In this document: positions 17,862 to 26,752 of the stretch, piece by piece | Numbering within the stretch: position 1 is the first letter of the stretch | Layout of the letters: the number at the start of each line of letters is the position of its first letter | Assembly (NCBI RefSeq): GCF_000620465.1 | Contig: NZ_JIBE01000004.1 | Span: 1,587,835-1,651,834 of the forward strand | Direction of reading: 5' to 3' | Source of the DNA: Ralstonia sp. UNC404CL21Col | GTDB taxonomy: Bacteria > Pseudomonadota > Gammaproteobacteria > Burkholderiales > Burkholderiaceae | DNA: 64,000 nt | Notes under the pieces: generated by a model | Databases searched by the model: none | The model's input: the letters and a program-made list of their open reading frames with translations, nothing else | Told to the model about the DNA's origin: nothing | Program-made: the position numbers and the translations under genes

Positions 17862-18698
17862 ATGGAAGTGCGGCAAGGAATCCACAGCGAACACGCAAAA
17901 ACCCTCGACACGGCGGGGCTGCGCCGGCAGTTTCTGGTGGAACAGGTGTTTGAGCGCGATGCGCTTCAGCTCACGTACAGCCATATCGACCGGATCATCG
18001 TTGGCGGCGCGTGGCCGGCGACGCGGCCGGTGGAGGTGCCGGCATCGCTGGCCAAGTCGATGGGCGTGAGTCATCTGCTGGAGCGCCGCGAGCTGGGTGC
18101 GATCAACATTGGCGGCGCGGGCTGGGTGGAAGTTGATGGCACGCGGCACGCCGTTGGCAATGAAGAGGCGATCTACATCGGCCAGGGCGGTCAGAACATC
18201 GTCTTCGGCAGCGACGATGCAGCGCGGCCCGCCAAGTTCTACATCAACTGTGCGCCGGCCCATACGGCGTATCCCACGCGCACGATCACGCTGGCGCAGG
18301 CGTCGCCCGAAACGCTGGGCGATCCGGCCACGAGCAACCGGCGCACGATCTACAAATTCATCGTGCCCGACGTGCTGCCCACCTGCCAGCTCTCGATGGG
18401 CATGACCAAGCTTGAGCCCGGCAGCCTGTGGAACACCATGCCGTGCCACACGCACGAGCGCCGCATGGAGGTCTATTTCTATTTCAACCTGCCCGACAAC
18501 GCCGCCGTGTTCCACATGCTCGGCGAGCCGCAGGAGACGCGCCACATCCTCGTCCACAACGAGCAGGCGGTGATCTCGCCAAGCTGGTCGATCCACTCCG
18601 GCGTGGGCACCCAGGCGTACACCTTCATCTGGGGCATGGTCGGCGAGAACCAGGTGTTCCACGACATGGACCACATCGCCATCGCCGACCTGCGCTGA
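17862..18698 (+). CDS. kduI: 5-dehydro-4-deoxy-D-glucuronate isomerase
   Basis: This 278-residue cupin isomerase converts 5-keto-4-deoxyuronate (DKI), produced from unsaturated uronates, into 2,5-diketo-3-deoxygluconate (DKII). It is close to E. coli KduI along its whole length and of the same size. It shows [71 protein letters not shown] and [20 protein letters not shown]. The zinc ligands are in CHTHERRME and the later SIHSG. The start follows GGAGAAAC. kduD begins four bases after its stop. Confidence 0.97.
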   Translation: MEVRQGIHSEHAKTLDTAGLRRQFLVEQVFERDALQLTYSHIDRIIVGGAWPATRPVEVPASLAKSMGVSHLLERRELGAINIGGAGWVEVDGTRHAVGNEEAIYIGQGGQNIVFGSDDAARPAKFYINCAPAHTAYPTRTITLAQASPETLGDPATSNRRTIYKFIVPDVLPTCQLSMGMTKLEPGSLWNTMPCHTHERRMEVYFYFNLPDNAAVFHMLGEPQETRHILVHNEQAVISPSWSIHSGVGTQAYTFIWGMVGENQVFHDMDHIAIADLR

Positions 18699-18702
18699 CA
18701 CC

Positions 18703-19488
18703 ATGCGGCTCGAGAATCCCTATCTCCAGAGCGCAAGCCTGTTCGACCTGACCGGCAAGGTGGCCATCGTCACCGGCAGCAACACGGGGTTAGGCGCGGG
18801 CATGGCGACGGCGCTCGCGGCGGCTGGTTGCGACATCGTCGGGGCCAACCGCTCCGACCCGGCGGAGACGGCCGCGCGCGTGGAAGCGGCCGGCCGCCGG
18901 TTCGTCGACGTGCGCGCCGATCTGTCTTCTCTGGCGCCGATCGGCAGCATTGTCGAAGCCGCGATGGACACCTTCGGCCGCGTCGACATCCTCGTCAACA
19001 ACGCCGGCATCATCCGCCGCTGTGACGCGCTGGAATTTTCCGAAGCCGATTGGGATGCGGTCATCGACGTCAACCTCAAGGGTGTGTTCTTTCTCTCGCA
19101 GGCGGTGGCGCGGCAGTTCGTGCAGCAAGGCGGGCGCGGCAAGATCATCAACGTGGCGTCAATGCTGTCGTTCCAGGGCGGCATTCGCGTGCCGTCTTAC
19201 ACGGCATCCAAGAGCGGTGTGCTGGGGCTCACCCGGCTGCTCGCCAACGAGTGGGCGGGGCGCGGCATCAACGTCAACGCCATCGCGCCGGGCTACATGG
19301 AAACCGACAACACAGCGCAACTGCGCGAAGACCGGCAGCGCAGCGAAGAGATCCTGGCGCGTATTCCGGCCGGGCGCTGGGGCGTGCCGGACGACCTTGC
19401 GGGCGCTGTGGTGTTTCTGGCGTCGGCCGCATCGGATTACGTGCACGGCCACACGCTCGCGGTGGATGGCGGCTGGCTGGCGCGATAG
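18703..19488 (+). CDS. kduD: 2-dehydro-3-deoxy-D-gluconate 5-dehydrogenase
   Basis: This 261-residue SDR reduces DKII to 2-keto-3-deoxygluconate (KDG) with NAD(P)H. It has the cofactor motif TGSNTGLG, NNAGIIRR, and the catalytic Ser and YTASK. The sequence LFDLTGKVAIVTG at the start and APGYMETDNTAQLR, the family's substrate loop, identify KduD. It forms an operon with kduI. No kdgK or kdgA (the usual phosphorylative route for KDG) is visible in the cluster; instead an SDR and a FAH hydrolase are present on the other arm. Confidence 0.94.
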   Translation: MRLENPYLQSASLFDLTGKVAIVTGSNTGLGAGMATALAAAGCDIVGANRSDPAETAARVEAAGRRFVDVRADLSSLAPIGSIVEAAMDTFGRVDILVNNAGIIRRCDALEFSEADWDAVIDVNLKGVFFLSQAVARQFVQQGGRGKIINVASMLSFQGGIRVPSYTASKSGVLGLTRLLANEWAGRGINVNAIAPGYMETDNTAQLREDRQRSEEILARIPAGRWGVPDDLAGAVVFLASAASDYVHGHTLAVDGGWLAR

Positions 19489-19571
19489 GCAAATCGGCGG
19501 GTGGATTGATGGAACGCGGTATGAGACCGGTTATGCTCTCTCCAGATTTTGAAATCACGGAACCACGAGAG

Positions 19572-20423
19572 ATGAAAGCCACGCCCCGGCAACGCAAGCC
19601 GGAAGATCCGTCCGCCAATGAACCCCTTGATACCGGTGCGGATAAAGCCGAATCGGTCTCGGCGGTCGACAAGGTGTTCACCATCCTGGCCGCGATGGGG
19701 GAGCTTGGCGCCGTTGGCCCGAGCGAACTGTCGCAGCGCCTTGGCATGTCAAAGACGACCGTGCACCGTTTCCTGCAGTCGCTCAAAGGCCTCGGCTATG
19801 TTGCACAGGAAGGCGACACCGATCGGTATCGGCTGACCATCCGCCTGTTCGAGCTTGGCGCCAAGGCGCTGGAAAACGTCGACCTCGTCCGCGAGGCCGA
19901 CACCGAAATGCGCCGCATCGGTCAGCTCACGCGCGAGGCCGTCCACCTCGGCGCGTTTGACGAAGACGCCATCATCTACATCCACAAGATCGATGCCGAT
20001 TACGGCTTGCGCATGCAGTCGCGCATCGGCCGGCGCAATCCGCTGCACAGCACGGCCATCGGCAAGGTGCTGCTGGCCTACATGCCGCCGGAAGAGGCGC
20101 GCGAGGTGCTGTCGAAGGTCGAGTTCAGGAAGTCCACGCAGAAGACGCTCGCCTCCGCCGAGGCCGTGCTGAGCATCCTGCCGCGCGTGCGTCAGCAAGG
20201 TTTTGGCGAAGACAACGAAGAGCAGGAAGACGGGCTGCTGTGCATTGCCGTGCCGGTATTCGACCGCTTTGGCCGCGTGATTGCAGGGCTGTCGATCTCG
20301 TTCCCGACCATGCGTTGCGGCGCCGATACCAAGGCGCATTACGTTGCGCTGCTGCAGCAGGCAGGGGCGGCGATCTCGTCGCGCCTTGGGCATCACCCCG
20401 CATCCGCATCCGCATCTGACTGA
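19572..20423 (+). CDS. kdgR: IclR-family regulator KdgR
   Basis: This is a protein of about 283 residues with an N-terminal winged HTH (SAVDKVFTILAAMGELG, then SELSQRLGMSKTTVHRFLQSLKGLGYVAQEG) and a C-terminal effector domain. The blocks YIHKIDADYGLRMQSRIGRR and NPLHSTAIGKVLLAY plus the DNEEQEDGLLCIAVPVFDR block are extremely close to E. coli KdgR, the KDG-responsive repressor. ATG 19572 is chosen because it gives the family's usual length; an in-frame ATG at 19509 adds 21 residues. It follows kduD and probably controls both arms of the cluster through the two TGGAAC/TGGATC palindromes. Confidence 0.93.
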   Translation: MKATPRQRKPEDPSANEPLDTGADKAESVSAVDKVFTILAAMGELGAVGPSELSQRLGMSKTTVHRFLQSLKGLGYVAQEGDTDRYRLTIRLFELGAKALENVDLVREADTEMRRIGQLTREAVHLGAFDEDAIIYIHKIDADYGLRMQSRIGRRNPLHSTAIGKVLLAYMPPEEAREVLSKVEFRKSTQKTLASAEAVLSILPRVRQQGFGEDNEEQEDGLLCIAVPVFDRFGRVIAGLSISFPTMRCGADTKAHYVALLQQAGAAISSRLGHHPASASASD

Positions 20424-20532
20424 GCGCTCTGCAGGATCAGCCAGTCCGTCCTATCCTCTGCGTTGTCTCTCGCATCTGAGATCTGAGCCTGTGCGCTCAG
20501 CATTCCATTCCCACCGTATTGGAGTCGATCAC

Positions 20533-21585
20533 ATGCGTTACAACCAGCTGGGCCGGACCGGCCTGTTCGTATCGGAGCTGTGCCTGGGCACGATGACCTT
20601 CGGCGGCAACGACGGCATCTGGCAGCACATTGGTGATTTGCAGCAAGCCGATGCCGAGCGCCTGATCGGGCGCGCGCTCGACGCCGGCATCAACTTCATC
20701 GACACGGCCGACGTGTACGCCAACGGCGCTGCTGAACAGATGACGGGGCAGGCGCTCAAGAACCTGAAGGTGTCGCGCGACAGCGTGGTCGTCGCCACCA
20801 AGGTGTTCGGCCAGACCGGTGAGAGCGTGAATGCGCGCGGCGCTTCGCGTTTCCACATCATGGATGGCATCAAGGCGAGCCTGAAGCGGCTGCAGCTCGA
20901 CCATATCGATCTCTATCAGATCCATGGTTTCGACCCGGCCACGCCCATTGAGGAAACGGTGCGTGCGCTCGATACGCTCGTGCAGCATGGTCATGTGCGC
21001 TATGTGGGCGTATCGAATTGGGCGGCGTGGCAGATCGTCAAGGCGCTGGGGATTGCGGAACGCCTCGGCTGTGCGCGCTTCGAAAGCCTGCAGGCGTATT
21101 ACACCGTGGCCGGCCGCGACCTCGAGCGCGAACTCGTGCCGATGCTCAAGAGCGAAGGCCTCGGCCTGATGGTGTGGAGCCCGCTGGCCGGCGGGCTGCT
21201 CAGCGGCAAATACACGCGCGAGCAGCACGGCGAGCAAGACAGCCGCCGCAACAAGTTCGACTTCCCGCCGGTGGACCGGGCGCGCGCCTACACCTGCGTC
21301 GATGCCATGCGCGTCATGGCCACGGCGCGCAGCGTGTCGGTCGCGCAGATTGCGCTCGCCTGGCTGCTGCATCAACGCGCGGTCACCACCGTGATCGTCG
21401 GTGCGAAGAAGATCGAGCAGCTCGACGACAACATTGCCGCCACCAAGGTCGAACTGACGGCAGAAGAGCTGTCGCAGCTCGACGAACTGAGCAAGCTTCC
21501 GCCCGAATACCCGGGTTGGATGCTGGAGCGGCAAGGCGAGTACCGGCGCGGGCAGCTTGCCGGAACCCGGCACGCTGCGCGCTAA
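20533..21585 (+). CDS. Aldo/keto reductase
   Basis: This 350-residue (beta/alpha)8 NADPH-dependent reductase is of the YghZ/Gpr/Tas-like type. It shows [20 protein letters not shown], the catalytic Asp-Tyr in [11 protein letters not shown], Lys in VVATKVFG, and His in YQIHGFD, with the C-terminal cofactor block [19 protein letters not shown] lies eight bases before the ATG. It is the last gene of the rightward kdu arm (109 bases after kdgR), so it may act on a sugar aldehyde or keto acid from uronate breakdown. Its stop overlaps the convergent prfH end by four bases. Confidence 0.9.
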   Translation: MRYNQLGRTGLFVSELCLGTMTFGGNDGIWQHIGDLQQADAERLIGRALDAGINFIDTADVYANGAAEQMTGQALKNLKVSRDSVVVATKVFGQTGESVNARGASRFHIMDGIKASLKRLQLDHIDLYQIHGFDPATPIEETVRALDTLVQHGHVRYVGVSNWAAWQIVKALGIAERLGCARFESLQAYYTVAGRDLERELVPMLKSEGLGLMVWSPLAGGLLSGKYTREQHGEQDSRRNKFDFPPVDRARAYTCVDAMRVMATARSVSVAQIALAWLLHQRAVTTVIVGAKKIEQLDDNIAATKVELTAEELSQLDELSKLPPEYPGWMLERQGEYRRGQLAGTRHAAR

Positions 21586-22199
21586 TCTGCCGGCTCAAAA
21601 CCTTCGCCTTTGAAAACGCGGCGCGGGTTGCCGCGCTCCACCTGCAGATGGAGCGCGCGCCGCTGCGCACGCTGTGCCGCATCGGCAGCCGCATCGTGGT
21701 CCGCCAGCTTATGAGCGAGCAGCAGCACGGCCAGCCGCTTGTTGGCGTGCTGGCTGCGCTCCGTCTGCACCTTCACGCTGATGCCTGTGGCGATATGTGT
21801 GGCCCGTACGGCCGACTCCGTCTTGTTGACATGCTAGCCGCCCGGTCCCGAAGAACGTGTGGTCTCGAAGCGGATCTCGCCCGGTAGCGTTTCCGACGGC
21901 GCCGCACAGCGCGCCACCCCGGCGAACCAATTCTTGCGAGCGTGTCGCGGTCGATAGGGGCTCGGGCAGATCCATTGGATCGTGCCTTCCCAGGCTCGCG
22001 CCACGGTCTCCTCGGCATCGCCGTCCAGGCTGATCAAGGCAGAACGCAGGGTGCCGGCACGTTCACCGTCTTCCTGTTCCAGCAGTTCGAGCTGGACACC
22101 TGCGTCTGCGGACTCGCGTTGCAGGCGGTCCAGCGCTTTCGCCACGGCCAGCTCGCATTCGGCCGGCCCCTGCGCAGAAGAGAGTTGCAATAACACCAT
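21582..22199 (-). pseudogene. prfH: Peptide-chain release factor H homologue with an in-frame TAG at the GGQ codon
   Basis: The frame encodes a 205-codon class-I release-factor-like protein, closely similar in order and length to E. coli PrfH. It begins with MVLLQLSSAQGPAECELAVAK; TIQWICPSPYRP follows, then the catalytic loop SSGPGG, and then [20 protein letters not shown] and [17 protein letters not shown]. The codon between GPGG and HVNKT, where glutamine of GGQ belongs, is TAG (minus strand 21836-21834). The frame is otherwise continuous before (121 codons) and after (83 codons). Either a single CAG-to-TAG change has inactivated the gene, or the stop is read through. The start codon overlaps the rtcB stop (TGATG). 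PrfH acts with RtcB2 in rescuing damaged ribosomes. Confidence 0.9.
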
Positions 22200-23326
22200 C
22201 AGCAGCACTCCCCGCGTGTCTTGTACGTCAGCACCGGGCGCAGGCGCGCGAGCACCTTGACCAGGCCGGCGTCCACCAGCGGCGCGATCACGCTCTCGAT
22301 CGGCTTGTAGGCTTCGGGCGCTTCTTCGTAAATCAACTGCTTGTCTTCGCAGATGACGTGGCTGCCGAGCTTCGTGCGATTGAGCTGCGCAGGCGTGAAG
22401 CGGCGGATGAGCCGGTCTTTGCACTCGCTGCGCATCCACTTGCGACCCGCGCCGTGGGCGAGCGAGAACAAGCCGTGCTCGCTCGGGCGTGGCGCGACGA
22501 GGTAGCTGTAATCGCCACGCGAACCGGGAATGACGACCACGCCGGCATCCGACGGCGTCGCGCCCTTGCGATGCAGCCAGCCGCGTTCGCCAAACACCGT
22601 GGCCGGTGCGACAAAGTTGTGATGCACGTCGAGCAGCGCCTTGCCCTGCGCGTGCAGGCGGTCGAGCATGCGACGCGCGATCAGTTCGCGGTTGGCCTTG
22701 GCAAAGTGCAGCGCCGTGTCGTGGCGCGTCAGATAAGCGGCGCACGCCGCATCATCCTGCGCGAGCCCGGCGTGCCCATACGCGCGCACATGCTCATCGA
22801 GGATGGCTTGGCCGAGCCCGCGCGAGCCGCTATGCACGAGCAGCAGAAGCTGGCGCGGGTCCAGCGGCAGGTTCTCTGCATCGTAGATCTCGTCGATGCG
22901 CTGCAGCTCCGCAAAGTGGTTGCCACCGCCGATGGTGCCCAGCGCGGCATCGAAGCCCGTATCCGCCGGCGCCAACGCGGCGGCAAGCTCGCGCCAGCTT
23001 TCGTCGAGCGGCGTGTCGATGTTGCCCAGACGCTTTTCAAGCTTGTCGAGGCTGACTTTGCTGGCATCGAGGTGGGTGGACCACAGCGTCATGCCGCAGC
23101 CGATGTCGTTGCCGATTAGCGCCGGATACAGGCGGCCAACGGAGAAAAATGCGGCGCCAACGGGATAACCGCGACCGGGATGCAGGTCGGGCATGCCGGC
23201 CACATGCCGCATGCCGTCGAGCGCTTTGGTGGTTTGAAGTTGCCGGATCGCGTCGCCTTCGATCCAGGTGTCGTCCGAGGCGATCAGGGAGACGCCGTCG
23301 AACAAATGCAAGATGCAATTGCCCAT
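22199..23326 (-). CDS. RtcB-family RNA ligase (RtcB2 type, partner of PrfH)
   Basis: This 375-residue Mn/GTP-dependent 3'-phosphate RNA ligase joins 2',3'-cyclic-phosphate or 3'-phosphate ends to 5'-OH ends. Visible motifs are GMPDLHPGRGYPVGAAF, NDIGCGMTLW with the metal-binding Cys, GTIGGGNHFAELQ, VHSGSRGLG and SLAHGAGRKWMR; His291 in the last motif corresponds to the guanylylated histidine. The compact length and operon with prfH place it in the RtcB2 branch, which from published work repairs 16S rRNA cut in the decoding centre together with PrfH. The gene is intact and translation-coupled to the interrupted prfH. Confidence 0.93.
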   Translation of the reverse strand: MGNCILHLFDGVSLIASDDTWIEGDAIRQLQTTKALDGMRHVAGMPDLHPGRGYPVGAAFFSVGRLYPALIGNDIGCGMTLWSTHLDASKVSLDKLEKRLGNIDTPLDESWRELAAALAPADTGFDAALGTIGGGNHFAELQRIDEIYDAENLPLDPRQLLLLVHSGSRGLGQAILDEHVRAYGHAGLAQDDAACAAYLTRHDTALHFAKANRELIARRMLDRLHAQGKALLDVHHNFVAPATVFGERGWLHRKGATPSDAGVVVIPGSRGDYSYLVAPRPSEHGLFSLAHGAGRKWMRSECKDRLIRRFTPAQLNRTKLGSHVICEDKQLIYEEAPEAYKPIESVIAPLVDAGLVKVLARLRPVLTYKTRGECC

Positions 23327-23588
23327 GAATGGTCCATATCAGGTCTGAAAAAAAATCTGATGTGGCAGGCCGAAGGCCGGGGCAATGCGAAGACGCTGCG
23401 AACTACAGCGCGAGAGATTCGATCAACCCAGGCAAGGGCCTGCAAAGGGGAAAGCAAGGTGACGCATGATGTTTTTTCCTCCTATGCAAAATGGTTGATC
23501 GGTAAGCGGGGCGGATACTAGCACCGCGCTTTGCGCACTCGCAAGTACGATCAAACGTAAGTGTTGGATTGTTGAAACGCGACCGCGC

Positions 23589-23795
23589 TCAGGTGGCACC
23601 TGCTGGCAATGCCAGTCGCGCCGCGGTCAGCGCTTCGCGCAGGACCGCCATGTCGCCGATATGGTTTGCGAGCAGCAGGATGAGCTGCGCATTGAGCATC
23701 GCGCTGTGCTCGTCGCTCAGGTTGCGGTGCGCGTCGACCAGCGCCTCGTAGAAATCGTCCGGACGGGGCAGGTTGGGTTGCGTGTTCAGCGGCAT
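23589..23795 (-). CDS. DUF2783 protein
   Basis: This is a 68-residue small acidic protein with the DUF2783 text TQPNLPRPDDFYEALVDAHRNL and LNAQLILLLANHIGD. It lies 18 bases downstream of the FAD monooxygenase gene. DUF2783 proteins are regularly found next to such monooxygenases and may be small accessory subunits; no activity is known. Confidence 0.85.
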   Translation of the reverse strand: MPLNTQPNLPRPDDFYEALVDAHRNLSDEHSAMLNAQLILLLANHIGDMAVLREALTAARLALPAGAT

Positions 23796-23813
23796 GGTGA
23801 TCGCGGTATTGGC

Positions 23814-25493
23814 TCAAGCGGAGACGGTCGCGCGCGACGTTGCCGCAGGCGCGGTCTGGCCGGTGGCGCGGAGCAACGCGGCGGCCAGCTTGGCCGGCGC
23901 CAGCGCGCGCCAGCGTGCGCAGACGTGCTGGTCCGGCCGGATCAGGTAGATCGTGCCGGGGCGCGCGTCATAGCGTTGCGCGACCAGCCCGTCGATGTCT
24001 TCCAGCGCCGTTACGTTGGCCGAGACTGTGCCCATGCCGCCGGCCGGGAAGATGGCCAGCGTCGGCAACGGCAGCGCGTCGACGTGTTCTCCCGCGCCGC
24101 AGAAGCGCAACGCGGTGAAGCTGCCGTGCAGATGGCTGAGCAGCCAGTCGGCGCGGCCATCGGCATGGCGTACCGGCGCATCGAGTGCGACAGCGCCGGG
24201 CGCGAGCGTGCAGGCGAAAGGCGCTTCATCCGCTGTCTGCAACGGAGAACCCTCAAGCACCGTCGGCATCGAGAGCCGCCCGCTGTTGACCAGCGTCCGC
24301 GCAAACGGATAGTGCTTGGCCAGGCGCAGCGTGGCATCGCGAAAGAGCCGGCTGACCGCGCTCTTGGGCGTGATGAAATCGGTCGAGCGTGTGGAGTGGC
24401 GGATGTTGTCGTCGGCGGCAAACTCGCGTTCGCTCGCGTACGTGTCCAGCAGCGTGTCGGGCGCATCGCCGGCCAGCACCATGCGCAATTTCCACGCGAG
24501 GTTTTCGGCGTCTTGCAAACCGCTGTTGGCGCCACGTGCGCCGAACGGCGAGACACGGTGTGCCGCATCGCCGATAAAGAGCACTCGGCCGTGGCGGAAG
24601 CGGTCCATGCGTTCGCACGAGAACGTATAGACGCTGACCCATTCCAGTTCGAAATCGACGCCTTCCCCCAGGAGCGCGCGCACGCGTGGGATGACGCGCT
24701 CGGGTTGCTTCTCGGCCACGGGGTCGGCGTCCCAGCCGAGCTGGAAATCGATGCGCCAGACGTTGTCGGGCTGATGGTGCAGCAGCACCGATTGATTCGG
24801 ATGGAACGGCGGATCAAACCAGAACCAACGCTCGCTCGGGAAGGGCGCATCCATGCGCACGTCGGCGATCAGGAAGCGGTCTTTGAACGTCTGGCCGCGG
24901 GCTTCAAGGCCCATCATGTGCCGCACCGGGCTGCGCGAGCCGTCGGCGGCGACCACGTATTGCGCGCGCTGCTCGTACGTGCCGTCGGGCGTCTCGATGC
25001 TGAGCGTCACGCCGTCGGCATCCTGCGTGAGGGCCGTCACCTTGTTCTTCCAGCGCAGTTCGATGTTCGGCAGGGCTTGCGCGCGTTCAACGAGAAAGCC
25101 CTCGACGTAGTACTGCTGGAGGTTGATGAACGCCGGCCGGCGGTGGCCGGTTTCGGGCAGCAGGTCAAAGCTGTAGAGCAGTTCGTCCTTCAGGTAGACC
25201 TTGCCGACGTTCCAGCTCACGCCCTTGTCGACCATGCAGTCGCCGCAGCCGAGCCGATCGAAAATCTCCAATGACCGCTTGGAGAAACAGATCGCGCGCG
25301 AGCCGGTCGACAGCGTGCAATCGTCGTCAACGACGACCACGGCCACACCCTGCTGCGCCAGATCGATGGCCGTGGCCAACCCAACCGGCCCCGCGCCGAC
25401 GATGACGACGGGGCGAGCCGCACGTGCCGCGCCGGGCTGCTGCTCGGCGCACGGCGCATACGCGAAGACGCGATTCTGGAAGTCGGGATTCAT
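23814..25493 (-). CDS. FAD-dependent aromatic-ring monooxygenase (MhpA/PheA-TfdB-like)
   Basis: This 559-residue flavoprotein has the Rossmann motif VVIVGAGPVGLATAID near residue 37, the second FAD/NADPH motif YVVAADGSRSPVR around residue 180, and FIGDAAHRVSPFGARGANSGLQDAENLAWKL around 310. A C-terminal domain like the thioredoxin-fold tail of phenol hydroxylases follows. Such enzymes hydroxylate phenolic acids using NAD(P)H and O2. Start 25493 is used because it sits three bases after the stop of the upstream MBL gene. The operon MBL-monooxygenase-DUF2783 is a recurrent set in Burkholderiales; the substrate is unknown. Confidence 0.9.
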   Translation of the reverse strand: MNPDFQNRVFAYAPCAEQQPGAARAARPVVIVGAGPVGLATAIDLAQQGVAVVVVDDDCTLSTGSRAICFSKRSLEIFDRLGCGDCMVDKGVSWNVGKVYLKDELLYSFDLLPETGHRRPAFINLQQYYVEGFLVERAQALPNIELRWKNKVTALTQDADGVTLSIETPDGTYEQRAQYVVAADGSRSPVRHMMGLEARGQTFKDRFLIADVRMDAPFPSERWFWFDPPFHPNQSVLLHHQPDNVWRIDFQLGWDADPVAEKQPERVIPRVRALLGEGVDFELEWVSVYTFSCERMDRFRHGRVLFIGDAAHRVSPFGARGANSGLQDAENLAWKLRMVLAGDAPDTLLDTYASEREFAADDNIRHSTRSTDFITPKSAVSRLFRDATLRLAKHYPFARTLVNSGRLSMPTVLEGSPLQTADEAPFACTLAPGAVALDAPVRHADGRADWLLSHLHGSFTALRFCGAGEHVDALPLPTLAIFPAGGMGTVSANVTALEDIDGLVAQRYDARPGTIYLIRPDQHVCARWRALAPAKLAAALLRATGQTAPAATSRATVSA

Positions 25494-25495
25494 GT

Positions 25496-26455
25496 TCAGC
25501 CTTGCAGGGCGGCCCACATTTCCTTGTCGCGCTCGGCTGTCCAGATGCGCGGGTGCTTGATGCCGCTGGCCTCGTCAAAGGCGCGCGTCACGTCAAACGG
25601 CAGGCAGTGCTCGTAAATGAAGACGCTGCCGAATTTCGGGTCCATGGCCGCGCGGGTGTGCGCCATGGCGGCCTTCAGGTCCATCTTCTGCGCGACGGCT
25701 TCCTTGCCACGTTGCAGCAGCGTGGACACGAAATCCCGCGTATAGGCGAGCCCCTTGTCGACCTCGGCCGGATTGAGCAACGCGGGGCCGCGGCCGGGCA
25801 CGAGCTTGTCGGCGCCGAGCGCGCGCAGCGCATCGAGTGTGGCGGGCCATTCTTCGAGCTGCGCATCGCCGCAGTAGCAGGCGGCGTCGTATTCGACGAG
25901 GTCACCGGAGAACAGCACCTTCTGCGACGGAATCCACACCACCGTGTCGCCCTTCGTGTGGCCGGGGCCGAGGTGCAGGATCTTCACTTCCAACTGGCCA
26001 AGGAACAGCGTGAGTTCGCGCTCGAACACCAGCGTCGGCCAGGTCAGGCCGGGCACGGTTTCAACGCCCGCGAACAGGCGCGGAAAGCGCTCGATCTCGG
26101 ACTTCATATCGGCTTCACCGCGCTCGACGATCATTTCGTACGTGCCGCGGCTGGCAATGATGTTCTGCGCACCCTCGGCAAAGTAGGCTGACGCGCCGAG
26201 CACGCGCACCGCGTGATAGTGCGACAGCACCACATGCTTGATCGGCTTATCAGTGATGGCGCGGATGCGTGCGATCAGGTCTTGCGCCATCGCAGGTGTG
26301 GCGGTGGTGTCGACGATCAGCACCGAGTCGTCGCCGATGATGACGCCGGAGTTGGGGTCGCCCTCGGCGGTGTAGGCGTAAGCGTTGGGGGAGAGCTGGG
26401 TGAAGGTGACTTGTTTGGCCTCGAGGTCGGCTTGCGAGGCGAAGGCTTTGGCCAT
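25496..26455 (-). CDS. MBL-fold metallo-hydrolase with altered metal motif
   Basis: This 319-residue metallo-beta-lactamase-fold protein has a recognisable core: VIIGDDSVLIVDTTATPAMAQDL, VVLSHYHAVRVLG, LGPGHTKGDTVVW and VLFSGDLVEYDAA. The usual HxHxDH signature reads HYHAVR, so the Asp-His pair that binds the second metal is missing. The later His (GPGH) and Asp (SGDL) are kept. It may therefore bind a single metal or have a different activity. First gene of the operon with the FAD monooxygenase, whose start lies three bases after its stop; probably opens a lactone or thioester in that pathway. Confidence 0.88.
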   Translation of the reverse strand: MAKAFASQADLEAKQVTFTQLSPNAYAYTAEGDPNSGVIIGDDSVLIVDTTATPAMAQDLIARIRAITDKPIKHVVLSHYHAVRVLGASAYFAEGAQNIIASRGTYEMIVERGEADMKSEIERFPRLFAGVETVPGLTWPTLVFERELTLFLGQLEVKILHLGPGHTKGDTVVWIPSQKVLFSGDLVEYDAACYCGDAQLEEWPATLDALRALGADKLVPGRGPALLNPAEVDKGLAYTRDFVSTLLQRGKEAVAQKMDLKAAMAHTRAAMDPKFGSVFIYEHCLPFDVTRAFDEASGIKHPRIWTAERDKEMWAALQG

Positions 26456-26715
26456 TCTGTCACTCCTGGTGTAGTGGATTACGGTTGGGGGAATTGTTCT
26501 TCAACGTGTATGGGCCCAAAAGCCAGGGTTGGGGTGCGGTAATACCGGGCCATACCGAACGCTGGCAATCATAGACCGCAGGGTCTGGAGATGCGCCTAG
26601 GGTATACGTGAATTATGATTAGAAGCATGGTTTCTACAATGCATAAAAATCAAAAAATAGCCGTCAGAGCGAGGCTGCGTGCTACGCTCGCAGCACTTTC
26701 TCGGCCCGACCCGGG

Positions 26716-26735
26716 CCAGCCCAGCCCAGCCCAGC
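26716..26735 (+). repeat. (CCAGC)4 pentanucleotide tandem repeat
   Basis: Four exact copies of CCAGC lie 18 bases before the preferred ATG of the IclR gene, or inside its coding region if the upstream ATG is used. A five-base unit would shift the frame on copy-number change, so it is a possible but unproven contingency locus. Confidence 0.6.
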
Positions 26736-26752
26736 CAATACGCCCCCGAGAC

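Noticed and set aside
21582..21975. A frameshift as the cause of the split prfH
   Set aside because: Codon positions before and after the break are in the same frame; only a single TAG separates them, so it is a nonsense codon and not a frameshift.
23661..25274. 537-codon open frame antisense to the FAD monooxygenase
   Set aside because: Shadow frame; the sense strand has complete FAD motifs.
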